Of a stretch of 64,000 nucleotides of DNA, positions 24,656 through 34,000 are shown in pieces. The notes beneath the pieces are model-generated. The model saw nothing but the letters and a program-made list of their open reading frames with translations, was not told the origin of the DNA and did no database searches. Each line of letters begins with the position of its first letter. Positions within the stretch are counted from its first letter, which is position 1. The DNA comes from Bryocella elongata (lineage in GTDB: Bacteria > Acidobacteriota > Terriglobia > Terriglobales > Acidobacteriaceae): NCBI RefSeq assembly GCF_900108185.1, contig NZ_FNVA01000001.1, positions 1,178,001 to 1,242,000 of the forward strand, in the 5' to 3' direction. Both the position numbers and the translations under genes were made by a program.

Positions 24656-27600
24656 TTAGTACGTGATGTGAAGACCAACCTGCAGCGTGCGGGGATTGCT
24701 GGTGGACTTGCCAGTAACCTGTCCGAACTGACCGGACGTGGGGTTCAGGTTCGGGCCCGACCAGTTGGGGTGGTTGATGAAGTTGTAGGCATCAGTGGTG
24801 AACTCCATGTTGGCGGTATCCGTGATGGCGAACTTCTTTTTGAGTGACAGGTTCCAGTCCTGGTAGCCGGGCTGGTAGATCGAGTCGCGAACGCCCTTCT
24901 GCAGGTTGAAGGTGCCTGCCGCCGGCTGCGTGAAGATCGCACTACCATCGGGGTTTGTTGTGGAGAAGTACTGCCCCTTGTTGGTGCTGTAGCCGGCGAA
25001 CCCATGGAGGATTCTCGGTTTGCCATTCATCACCCAGAACTCGTTCTCTGAGCCGCAGCCGAAGCTGCCTTCTGCCGTACCAACACCGGCGTAGTCGTTG
25101 CTGGTACCGATGCCGCAGGGCGACCCTGTCTGAAACTGAGCCACGCCCGCGATGCGCCAACCACCAAGAATCTTGGAGGTCAACGTATGCTGCTCTCGCA
25201 GGAACGGCAGAGCCCAGACGTAATTGATCACCACCATGTGCCGGGCGTCATACTCGGAGGGCCCGTACAGATTGCTCGTGTTGTACGTGTCCGGAACGAT
25301 GTCGCGGTAGTTGGAGCTGTCATCCATGCTCTTGGAGAACGTGTAGCTCAGACCAAAGGTAATGTTCTTCGAGTTGGTGCGCTGCAACGACGCCTGAAGC
25401 GAGTGGTAGTTCGAGGAGCCATTGCTCTGCTCCTGCTGGATGGCGGCAAAGCCCTGGTAGGGACGAAGCGCGTTGACGTTCACGCCGGGGTGGGCCTGCT
25501 GCGCCCCTGCTGTCGCCTGGTTGATGTCGAAGACACGCCAGTTGTGGAGGCCACGACCTCCCACATAGGCCAGCGTAAACATCGTGGAAAACGGAAGCTG
25601 CTGCTGGACCGCAAGGTTCCAGTTGTAGCGTACCGGAGCCTTCAGGTTCTGATTGAGGGTCGTGACGGTAAGCGAAGGCGCCACCGTGCTGTTGAGCGCG
25701 TAGCCAGGGTTGTCGACCATCGACGTGAGGTTGCCAGCCACCGCATTGACACCAATGAAGGGCTGGAAGGGTGGATTGCCGCCGGGGAAGATGTTGTCGA
25801 GCAGTCCCATGCGCGTCGCGAAGGTACCGAAGCCGCCGCGAAGCACCGCGGTTTGGTTGAGTTCATAGGCGAAGCCCACGCGCGGCTGTACCACGTAGGA
25901 CGTGTTGACGTAACCATCCTTGAGTTTGGGCGCAAAGAGCAGGCTGCAGGAGCTACCATCGCATGCGGAGTTGATGGTGGAGGGTGTCGCTCCCACGACG
26001 CCGTGAGCAGCAGCGCTTGAAGGAAAGCTGGAACGACCGGGGATGACCATGCCGTCATACGGATTGCCCGTGCCAAGCAAGACATTGCCCGTTGTCTGAT
26101 TCACGGTCGGTGCCGACGACGACTGGTAGGACGCGGGGTCGAAGAATGCAGCATTGCCCCAGGCAGCCTTATAGGGAGTCAGCGCAGTGAAGCGCAGACC
26201 GTAATCCACATGCAGTCGCTGCGTCATCTTCCACGAATCCTGTGCAAAGAAATCGTAGGACTGTCCGCGCCATTCGGTGTACGACTTGGGCCCGATCTCC
26301 GTGTAGCTGTCCGAGATGCCATACGCGAGATTCGCCATGGCTACACCGGTTGTTCCACCGTAGCCCGTGCGCCCATCGGAAAAGGCGAAGTTGCCGTTCT
26401 GGTTATTCGCACCGCCCGGGACCGTCGATACGTTGATCTGGTCGTTGTCATTTTCGCCGGAGTACATCAGCTGAAAGCCGGCCTTGACCGAGTGATTGCC
26501 CCAGACCTTGGTGAGGCTGTCCGAGTAGGTGTAGATCGGGCCGCCCGAGTGAGAAGGATATGGGCCACCGGCCAGACCGTAGAAGTTACCAAGACCACTG
26601 ACCGTTGGAATCTTGTTGGGAGCAGCCTTGGCGCCGGGAATAATGTATGGGAAGTTGATCCCCAGCGTCTGGCGATTGAATCCGGCCAGCGCCGTATTCA
26701 CCGGGATGTACACCTGATCCAGGCTGTACGTGACGCGAGCCTCATTGATCATGCTGGGGCTGATGATCCAGGTCCAGGTGAGGCCGTTGGTCTGGTTCGG
26801 ACGGTTGAAGTAGCGTCCCGTCAGGCCAGAGCCCTGATCGAACGGAAGGTACTCGTTGTAGGTCACGTTCTGGCGGCGGAGCGAGAGCGTGTGATGGTCC
26901 GTAAGATGAACGTCCACGCTGATCTGCTGTTTGCGCTGGTTGATTGGGTGAGCGGCTCCGGCGATCCAGTTCTGCGTGCCGTTCAGGTAACCCGCTGTTG
27001 GACCAGGGTACGCATTGATGATCGCGATACCATTTGCGCTCTGGCGGCCGGTCGGAATTGTATTGTTCGTGAACTGCACGCATCCCGGTGCGCCGCCGGT
27101 GAGGCTGGGGCAGGTCGCAGGGTCGTAGACCTTGGTGCCTGTGGCGTACCAGGGATTTGCGCTCAACAACTCACTGAAGTTTCCTTGTCGCATCAGCGTC
27201 GTGGGAACGGCCTGCGTCTGCGTATCCGTGTAGCGATAACGGATCCAGTCTTCGGCCACGAAGAAGAAAACCTTCTCACGGAACCGATCGGTCCAGTGCA
27301 TGCCCGGAATCCATACTGGCCCGCCAAAGGTGAAGCCGAAGTTGTTGTAACGGAAGGGCGAGGCAAACTGTGTCGTCGGACTTTGGTTGCGCGTCCAGGT
27401 GTTCGCATTCATCGCCGAATTGCGAAGATACTCATAGGCTGACGCGTGGAAGTTGCGGGTTCCGCTCTTGGAGACGATGCGAATCTGGCCACCGGCGGAG
27501 CTTCCATACTCTGCCTGGTAATCCGACGTGAGGATCTGCATCTCTTCAATGGCATCGGGATTCGCCACGCCAACGACCTGTGTGGAGCCGCGGGTGCGGA

Positions 27601-28219
27601 CGCCAGGAGCGCCGTCGAAGGTAACCAGCGTGTCCTGCTGCCGAGCTCCGTTGACGTTGAACGGCACCGAGGTGCCAATGGCGAAGTTGAAGTCGCCCAG
27701 CGTGGTGCCGCTACGCATGCCAGGGATCAGTGACCCCATGAACAGTGGGTTGCGGCCATTGAGCTGCTGATCTGTGACGGTCTGCCCGCTGATTTCGCTC
27801 TGCATTGCGCCGGACTCGGTTTGCAGCACGACCGCACTTGCTTCCACCTCCACGGTCTGCGTCACCTCGCCGGGAGCAAGCGTTCCCTCGATGTCGAGCG
27901 CGGTGCTCGCGGCCAAGGGGTTATGTACGCTGACGAATTTCTGGAAACCGCCGGCCTCAACCGTCATCGAGTATGTCGCCGGCGGCAGGTTCGGGACAGT
28001 GTAATGGCCATCCGAATCAGTCATTACCGTGAATGCCTGGTTGGTTCCCTCGTTGCGGACGGTCACCCGCGCGTTGGGAAGTACGGCACCGGACTTGTCT
28101 CTCACAAATCCGCTGATGCTTCCCACGTCCGATTGTGAATATCCGGTAACGCTAACGAGAATGATCGTGGCGAAAATCAACCACGAGCGCAAGGCTTTCT
28201 TCCACTCGACGTTTTTCAT
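24656..28219 (-). CDS. TonB-dependent receptor, Oar-like (alpha-mannoside locus)
   Basis: 1187 residues. Signal peptide about 1-28; carboxypeptidase-regulatory-like domain (GSISGFVRDKSGAVLPNARV ... GHYTVPNLPPATYSMTV); plug with LNGRNPLFMGSLIPGM, FNVNGARQQDTLVTFDG and PDAIEEMQILTSDYQAEYG; then the barrel, ending RTLQVGLHITY. GGAG lies five bases before ATG 28219. The gene is transcribed from a strong promoter next to a LacI-family regulator and is followed by GH38, so uptake of alpha-mannosyl oligosaccharides is the likely role. It belongs to the same family as the receptors at 7.4, 34.4 and 47.9 kb. Confidence 0.9.
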   Translation of the reverse strand: MKNVEWKKALRSWLIFATIILVSVTGYSQSDVGSISGFVRDKSGAVLPNARVTVRNEGTNQAFTVMTDSDGHYTVPNLPPATYSMTVEAGGFQKFVSVHNPLAASTALDIEGTLAPGEVTQTVEVEASAVVLQTESGAMQSEISGQTVTDQQLNGRNPLFMGSLIPGMRSGTTLGDFNFAIGTSVPFNVNGARQQDTLVTFDGAPGVRTRGSTQVVGVANPDAIEEMQILTSDYQAEYGSSAGGQIRIVSKSGTRNFHASAYEYLRNSAMNANTWTRNQSPTTQFASPFRYNNFGFTFGGPVWIPGMHWTDRFREKVFFFVAEDWIRYRYTDTQTQAVPTTLMRQGNFSELLSANPWYATGTKVYDPATCPSLTGGAPGCVQFTNNTIPTGRQSANGIAIINAYPGPTAGYLNGTQNWIAGAAHPINQRKQQISVDVHLTDHHTLSLRRQNVTYNEYLPFDQGSGLTGRYFNRPNQTNGLTWTWIISPSMINEARVTYSLDQVYIPVNTALAGFNRQTLGINFPYIIPGAKAAPNKIPTVSGLGNFYGLAGGPYPSHSGGPIYTYSDSLTKVWGNHSVKAGFQLMYSGENDNDQINVSTVPGGANNQNGNFAFSDGRTGYGGTTGVAMANLAYGISDSYTEIGPKSYTEWRGQSYDFFAQDSWKMTQRLHVDYGLRFTALTPYKAAWGNAAFFDPASYQSSSAPTVNQTTGNVLLGTGNPYDGMVIPGRSSFPSSAAAHGVVGATPSTINSACDGSSCSLLFAPKLKDGYVNTSYVVQPRVGFAYELNQTAVLRGGFGTFATRMGLLDNIFPGGNPPFQPFIGVNAVAGNLTSMVDNPGYALNSTVAPSLTVTTLNQNLKAPVRYNWNLAVQQQLPFSTMFTLAYVGGRGLHNWRVFDINQATAGAQQAHPGVNVNALRPYQGFAAIQQEQSNGSSNYHSLQASLQRTNSKNITFGLSYTFSKSMDDSSNYRDIVPDTYNTSNLYGPSEYDARHMVVINYVWALPFLREQHTLTSKILGGWRIAGVAQFQTGSPCGIGTSNDYAGVGTAEGSFGCGSENEFWVMNGKPRILHGFAGYSTNKGQYFSTTNPDGSAIFTQPAAGTFNLQKGVRDSIYQPGYQDWNLSLKKKFAITDTANMEFTTDAYNFINHPNWSGPNLNPTSGQFGQVTGKSTSNPRTLQVGLHITY

Positions 28220-28297
28220 AGGCTCTCCGAAGGTTTGACACAGTCAGGCTGCTTTGTTTTGGCGCACGAATATGATTGCGCTATCAGAGCGGGACAG

Positions 28298-28327
28298 CTT
28301 ATACGCTGCGAGAAAATCGATTGTCAA
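28298..28327 (-). promoter_or_regulatory. Sigma70-type promoter of the TonB receptor / GH38 unit
   Basis: Read on the minus strand: TTGACA (28327-28322), 18 bases, TATAAG (28303-28298). The -35 is a perfect consensus and lies in the centre of the palindrome at 28314-28334. Confidence 0.65.
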
Positions 28328-28334
28328 CCGATTT
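28314..28334. promoter_or_regulatory. 21-bp operator overlapping the -35 box
   Basis: The two halves AAATCGATTG and CAACCGATTT around a central T are complementary except at one position pair. The centre contains the minus-strand TTGACA. A repressor bound here would block polymerase. The adjacent LacI-family gene is the obvious candidate. Confidence 0.6.
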
Positions 28335-28381
28335 AAGCGCTAACGTAGGCCGGTAGTTTGAAGAGTCTGTTAGCGTTCTGA
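28332..28381. promoter_or_regulatory. Two LacI-like half-palindromic sites upstream of lacI
   Basis: TTTAAGCGCTAACG (28332-28345) and TGTTAGCGTTCTGA (28368-28381) each resemble the GTTAGCGCTAAC-type operators of LacI regulators of plant-polymer genes. They face each other as an inverted pair 36 bp apart (start to start) just before the regulator gene and may serve autoregulation. Confidence 0.4.
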
Positions 28382-28403
28382 GAGCAGTAGGTGAACACTG
28401 ATC

Positions 28404-29432
28404 ATGTCCAAACCGTCAACAGTCCGGAAAGCAACGCTGGTCGACGTGGCAAAGGCCGCAGGAGTCGGCCCGATGACGGTCTCTCGCACCATCAATGGCC
28501 ACCCCTACGTGTCGGAGTCGACCGCGAAGAAGGTCCGCGCGGCCATCCGGAAACTGGGATATCGCCCCAACCAGGCGGCACGAATATTAACCGGCCAGTC
28601 ATCGAAATCCATCGGTCTGATCGTGCCTGACGTGGCCGATCCATTCTTTTCCGTGGTCAGCCGCGCGGTTCAGCAGGCAGCGCGGAAGGTCGGTTATACC
28701 GTCTGGCTGGCAGTGTCAGATGGCGACATCGCCACCGAAAAGGCCGAGATCGAGCAGATGAAAAATCATCCGGTCGACGGCATCGTCCTCGCCCCGGTTA
28801 GCAGCCGGGCAAGGCACCTCACAGCGACCGCCCTGGGGTCGATTCCGATTGTGACCATCGACCGTCCGCTCGAGGGCCCTTCCACCGACTCAGTCGAGGT
28901 CGAAAACCGCAAGGGCTCGCATATGGCGGTGGAACATCTGCGAAGCCATCGGTATCAAAGAATCGCGTGCATCGCGACGGACTTTCATCTACGGTCGATC
29001 AGACTTCGCGTGTCTGCCTACGAAGAATGCCTGCGCCAGGAGAAGTTGCCAGTCACGAAGGTGATTCTCGAACCCGGTGAAGAAGTCCTGCCTGCGCTGA
29101 AGGCGCTTTTCAAACTGCGCCAGAAACCGGACGCCCTCTTCATCACTAACAATGTCTGCACCACTCGCGTCATTCAAGCGCTGCAGGTGCTTGGGATTCG
29201 CGTTCCCGAGGACGTTGCCCTCGTTGGCTTCGACGACGTTGACTTCTATTCCCTGCTAAGTCCGTCGATCACAGCAGTTCGCCAGCCAGTCGCGGAGATC
29301 GGCGCCGCAGCAGCCGAACTCTTGTTGAACAGGATTCGCAATGAAGGACCATCCGCACCGGTGGCCGTCACGCTTCCGGTGGAACTCGTCGTGCGGGAAT
29401 CCTGCGGATGTCCCCCAAGCAGCCAAGGCTAG
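28404..29432 (+). CDS. LacI-family transcriptional regulator
   Basis: 342 residues, full length for the family. The N-terminal helix-turn-helix is canonical: TLVDVAKAAGVGPMTVSRTI with hinge GYRPNQAARILTGQ. The C-terminal periplasmic-binding-protein-like domain (about 65-335) starts SIGLIVPDVADPFFSVVSRA and includes LVGFDDVDFYSLLSPSITAV. It should bind a sugar effector in the cytoplasm and repress in its absence. It diverges from the TonB receptor/GH38 unit, whose -35 box lies in a 21-bp palindrome, so control of alpha-mannoside uptake is the likely role. It converges with the GH1 gene, 41 bp apart, and could also affect that operon. Confidence 0.92.
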   Translation: MSKPSTVRKATLVDVAKAAGVGPMTVSRTINGHPYVSESTAKKVRAAIRKLGYRPNQAARILTGQSSKSIGLIVPDVADPFFSVVSRAVQQAARKVGYTVWLAVSDGDIATEKAEIEQMKNHPVDGIVLAPVSSRARHLTATALGSIPIVTIDRPLEGPSTDSVEVENRKGSHMAVEHLRSHRYQRIACIATDFHLRSIRLRVSAYEECLRQEKLPVTKVILEPGEEVLPALKALFKLRQKPDALFITNNVCTTRVIQALQVLGIRVPEDVALVGFDDVDFYSLLSPSITAVRQPVAEIGAAAAELLLNRIRNEGPSAPVAVTLPVELVVRESCGCPPSSQG

Positions 29433-29473
29433 GCACAAGTTCCGCCCCATTTTCACCCTGTTCAGGTGCACAT

Positions 29474-30925
29474 CTAGAGGTCTGCTCCGTTGGATGCAAT
29501 CATCGAGCTGTAGAACTGTGCACTCAGCTTTGGTGTGCGTGTCTGATTCCCGTAATCCACGTACACCACGCCAAAGCGCTTGCTGTATCCATCCGCCCAT
29601 TCGAAGTTATCCAGCAGGCTCCATACAAAGTAACCTTTGACCGCTGCACCATTCCTGATCGCCTGCCGCATCTGCCCCAGGCAGTTTCGCAGGTACATCA
29701 CGCGGCCCGTGTCCAGCACTTCACCCCTGGATGTCATCGTGTCCGCGGCCGAACAGCCGTTCTCGGTGATGTAGATCGTCTTCGGTTGCCACAGCTCCTG
29801 CACGAGGCGTGGTCCCCAGTGCATGCACTCCGGGCTTACCGTAAGCCACGTGCTAGCCGTGTGCGGAAAGTCGGAAGGCGTTGGCAGCACTTCGTATCCA
29901 CCTGGAGCGCTGCGGACGTACGTCGATGTATAGAAGTTCAGGCCTACAGCATCCAGCGGCGACGAGATCGTACGCATCTCATCCGCCGTAAATCGTGGGG
30001 CATCGTCCTCCAGGCGGCGTAGGTATTTCTCGGTATAGCGGCCCTCAAGAATTGCCGTGAGGTAGGCTGCGTTCTCCTCGCGCATGGCCAATGCGGCCGC
30101 GCGAACATCCTCGGGCTCCAACGTCGCAGGGACGGGTGCTACCGGATTCTCACAGAGCCCCACCCGCACGCCCGTTGCGCTATGCGCGCGGATCGCCTGT
30201 ACGCTCAGACCGTGCCCCATCAGGATGGTGTGGGTCAGTTGCGCCAGCCGCTTTCGCCCCACCGCGAGTCCCGGCGCATGGGTGCCATTCCCATACCCTA
30301 GCTCTGCAAACGTGCGGATTTCGTTCATCGTGAAGAAATGCCGCACGCCAGCGCGCGAGAGCTCACCGGCAACATAGCCTTCGTAGTCCGCCAGGTGACG
30401 AGCCGTGTCGGGATTCTCCCATCCGCCGTTGTCCTGAAGCGCTTGGGGCAGGTCCCAGTGATACAGCGTGCAGAAGGGCTCGATTCCATTCGCGTGCAAC
30501 TCGTCCACGAGCTTCTTGTAGAAATCGAGGCCTTGCACGAGCGGCGTGCCGGAGCCTGATGGAAACACGCGCGGCCACGCAACCGAGAATCGAAAGGCCT
30601 GCAGTCCCATCCGCTTCATCAGCTGGACGTCGTCACGATAGCGGTGAAAGAAATCGTCCGCGACATCGCCCGTATCGCCGTTCTGCACCTTGCCTGGCGT
30701 ATGCGAGAAGGTATCCCAGATTGAAGCGCCACGTCCCCCTTCATGCACCGCGCCCTCAACCTGATACGAGGCCGTCGCCGCGCCCCACAAGAAACCTGCG
30801 GGAATGCCATCGGGCCCGTGGGGTTCTGACGGCTTCTCTTCGGCCAAAGCCTGCGAGACTGCCGGCACTGCAGCTGCGCTTCCCAACAGGCGCGCAAATT
30901 CGCGGCGCGTCCAAAACCCCTTCAT
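29474..30925 (-). CDS. GH1 family beta-glucosidase with Tat signal
   Basis: 483 residues from ATG 30925, which has AAGGAG just upstream; the longer frame from 30973 lacks a site. N-terminus MKGFWTRREFARLLGSAAA is a twin-arginine signal, so the enzyme works in the periplasm, unusual for GH1. The (beta/alpha)8 domain begins FLWGAATASYQVEGAVHEGG. The acid/base is Glu202 in TMNEIRTF (usually TxNEP) and the nucleophile Glu388 in YITENG. It removes terminal beta-linked glucose. It is the last gene of the GH16 / TonB receptor / NHL-Ig operon, where it would finish breakdown of laminari-oligosaccharides. A hairpin separates it from the NHL-Ig gene. Confidence 0.93.
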   Translation of the reverse strand: MKGFWTRREFARLLGSAAAVPAVSQALAEEKPSEPHGPDGIPAGFLWGAATASYQVEGAVHEGGRGASIWDTFSHTPGKVQNGDTGDVADDFFHRYRDDVQLMKRMGLQAFRFSVAWPRVFPSGSGTPLVQGLDFYKKLVDELHANGIEPFCTLYHWDLPQALQDNGGWENPDTARHLADYEGYVAGELSRAGVRHFFTMNEIRTFAELGYGNGTHAPGLAVGRKRLAQLTHTILMGHGLSVQAIRAHSATGVRVGLCENPVAPVPATLEPEDVRAAALAMREENAAYLTAILEGRYTEKYLRRLEDDAPRFTADEMRTISSPLDAVGLNFYTSTYVRSAPGGYEVLPTPSDFPHTASTWLTVSPECMHWGPRLVQELWQPKTIYITENGCSAADTMTSRGEVLDTGRVMYLRNCLGQMRQAIRNGAAVKGYFVWSLLDNFEWADGYSKRFGVVYVDYGNQTRTPKLSAQFYSSMIASNGADL

Positions 30926-30954
30926 GCCACTCCTTGTATGACTCTTTCCAACCT

Positions 30955-30996
30955 CGGGGACGCGTGCATCCATTGCACGGCAACCGCACGCGCCCC
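30955..30996 (-). terminator. Intercistronic hairpin, NHL-Ig gene / GH1
   Basis: GGGGACGCGTGC (30955-30966) pairs with GCACGCGCCCC (30986-30996) with one bulged A and an 19-base loop. It follows the NHL-Ig stop by 11 bases. No T-run. Confidence 0.45.
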
Positions 30997-31007
30997 TCCG
31001 GGATTCG

Positions 31008-34000
31008 TTACTTCACCGTCAGTGAAAAAGTGAATGTCTTGACGATGTTGCCTGCCCCGCTCGTCGGCACCGTGGTGGTGCCATTCGGCGTTCCGGTCAT
31101 CGTCACCGTCACGGTCGAGGTTCCGCCCGGCGTCTGGTTCGCAACGGAGCTTCCGCAGCCGCTCAATCCAAGCAACGCCGAGCAGGATGCTACAACGACC
31201 AAAGCGGTGAGCATGCTGTTGCGAATCGAGAGCCACTTCCGCCGCCGCTGCGCACCGAGCAGCAACAAGCTTCCAAACGGGAGCACCCAGGCAACGGTCG
31301 AAGGCGCCGGGGTGTCGGTTGTGATCGTCAAGGTGACGGTCTGCGGTGCAAGGTTGGTGCCCGTGAACTGCACGGTTGCTGGGATAAAGGCGCACTGCGT
31401 GTTTGCGGGCAGCCCCGAACATGCGAAGTCCACACCGCCGATATAACCGCTGATGGGTGCAATGGTGAACGTGGTGCTAGCCGAGCCCGGCGCGCTGACG
31501 GTCATCGACGCCGGCGTGCTGGATACAACATATTGCTGCGAGATGAGCGCCACCTGCACGCCGTTCGACGTCGATCCTCCGAAGCCGGAGTCGCCGCTGT
31601 ACACCGCCGTGATGGTGTAGGTGCCCGCCGGCAGAGTGGTTGTCGTGACCGTCGCAATCCCCGAGTTGTTCACGCTGGCCGCCGCAAGAACCGTGCCTCC
31701 GCTCACGAAGTTGACGGTGCCAGTCGGCTGGCTCGACGTGACCGCCGAGGTCACCTTCGCCGTGAGCGTGATGCTCGTTCCCGGTGGAACACTGACAGCG
31801 CTCGTCGCGCTGCTCGTAAGAGTGGTTGTGGTCGGAGCCAACACGACGACGATCGTCGCGGTCTGCCCCGCGCTGGCGGCATAGTTTGCATCGCCACTAT
31901 AGGTTGCGTCGATGGTATCGTTGCCGGCTGGGAGGCCGGTGATCGTAGCCGAAGCCTGACCATTGGTCAGAGCCACAGTCGTGTAGGTGACGCCGTTCAC
32001 AAGGAAGGTCACGGTGCCCGTCGGCGTGGTCGTTGAGCCCTGCGACGTCACCACGACATTCGCCGTCACCGAGGTTCCATACGTGGTCGTTCCGCCAGGC
32101 GTTATCGTCAACGCGGTCGTTGTCTTGGGCAGATTGATGCCTGTGCCCGTGAAGGCGCCAGTTACAGGCGATGCATTCACTGCATTCGAGCTGATGGTCA
32201 GCGTCTCCGTGCGCACGCCCTGGGCCGTCGGATCAAACGATGCCGCGACGGCGCAACTCGTACCGCTGGCGATCGACGCCCCGTTCGCACAGGTGTTTGT
32301 CGCAGTGGTGCTGATGGTGAAGTCGCTCGTGTTCCCTCCAGCCGAGTACAGCGGCGAGCCAAAGGTCAGGGAGGTATCGCCACCGTTGCTGAAGATCAGG
32401 CTCTGCGCCGAGGTCGCTGCACCTACGTTGCTCTTGCCAAGGTTCAGCAGCCCTGCAGTCCGCTCGATCTCTGTGACCGAAGGCCCATTGGCATCCGCCA
32501 CGTAGAGATTGCCCGCGCTATCCAGTGCCGCCGACACCAGTTTGCTGAAGCCGCTGCCCAGGGAGGTTGTCGCGTTGGTGTTGTAAGACCCACCGCTGTA
32601 TGCGATGCGGGTCACCGAGGTCCCGCTGTTCTGCACCACATACAGGCTGCCCGCATCGTCGACTGCAATCGTGCCGGGAGTGCTCAGCCCGCTGACAGCT
32701 GTCGTCGCGACTCCGCCGCTAACGGTGGATATCGTCCCCGCCGCGCTGTCGGAGACATACAGCGTGCCGCTGGCATCGAATGCAAGGCCTGCGGGAGCGG
32801 TAAGCGCCGCCACCGTCATGCGGCTTGTGAAGTTCAACGTACCGCTCTGATTCGGAATGCGCAGCACCGTACCAGCGCCGGTGTTCGCGACGAAAAGGCT
32901 GCCTCCGGCTCCGAACTGCAGTGACGAAGGGCTGTTGAGTCCCGTGACCACGGCGGTCAGCGTGCCGAAGGTTGTCCCGTCAAAGGGGATCTCGAAGATT
33001 GTGTTTGTTCCCAGGCTCGCCACGTAGACACTGCCGTCCGGCCCCACAGCGACAGCACCGGGCAATGACAGCCCTGAAGCGATCACGGTTGCGGTCGTCG
33101 CTCCCGCGGGGAGATAGGACACGGTTCCCTTCGCGCTGTCCGTCGCAAAGACATTCCCGGCCGGATCGACGGCAACACCTGCAGGAGTGGCCCAGCCAGA
33201 GCCCAATGCGATCTGCGTTCCCGGGTCCACCGTCAATGCTGCTCCCGAGCCCTGACCGGTCACGGCGACCTCTCCAGCAAGTCCCGCTGCGGTGAGCAAT
33301 ACCACGGCATCCTTGCGCATACCCGGCGTGGATGGCGTGAACGTAAGGTCGATGGTGCAGGAAGCTCCAGGCGCGTAGGTTCCGGTTGCCGCGCACGAAC
33401 CCGTCCCGGCGTTCGCGACCTCAGTCGAGACCCCCACGCCTGACGCGTACCGGAAACCCGTCAACGTCGTCGCAGCGTTGAAGACTACATTCACCGTCTG
33501 CGTCGCAGAAGTGGAACCGACCGCCACTGCGGCGAACCGCACATTGCCGATCGTGTTCTTGAAGACGTTCGTGCCGTCCGTCGCGTAAAGAGTTCCGTCC
33601 GCACCCACAGCGATGTCATTCACCGAACTCTGATTGAGGACAGTGAACGCATTCGCCCCGGACAGTGCGCCGTTGATGTACGGCACCTCCACGACCGAGC
33701 TTCCAGTGGTCACGAAGACGTCACCCGCAGCGTCAGCGCGCAAGCCCGCGATGGGACTGAACGTGGCACTCACTGCGGTAGCGCTGGTTGCGCCTGCGGG
33801 CAGGCTGTACAGCACACCGCCCGTCGAGTACGCAAGATCACCTGCAGCATCGGCAGCAACATGTGAGTTCGCATCCAGCGTCACGCCCGTCACCGTCGAG
33901 CACACACCGGCCGAGGTGATCTTGAACAACGGTGTCTCATTGTTTCCGGCGACGTACACATTGCCAAGACCGTCGGCGGCAACGTCCTGCGTGCCCAGGT

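Noticed and set aside
22876-24666. 596-residue open frame on the plus strand
   Set aside because: Lies opposite the GH38 gene; Arg/His-rich translation with no domain. Antisense shadow of a GC-rich gene.
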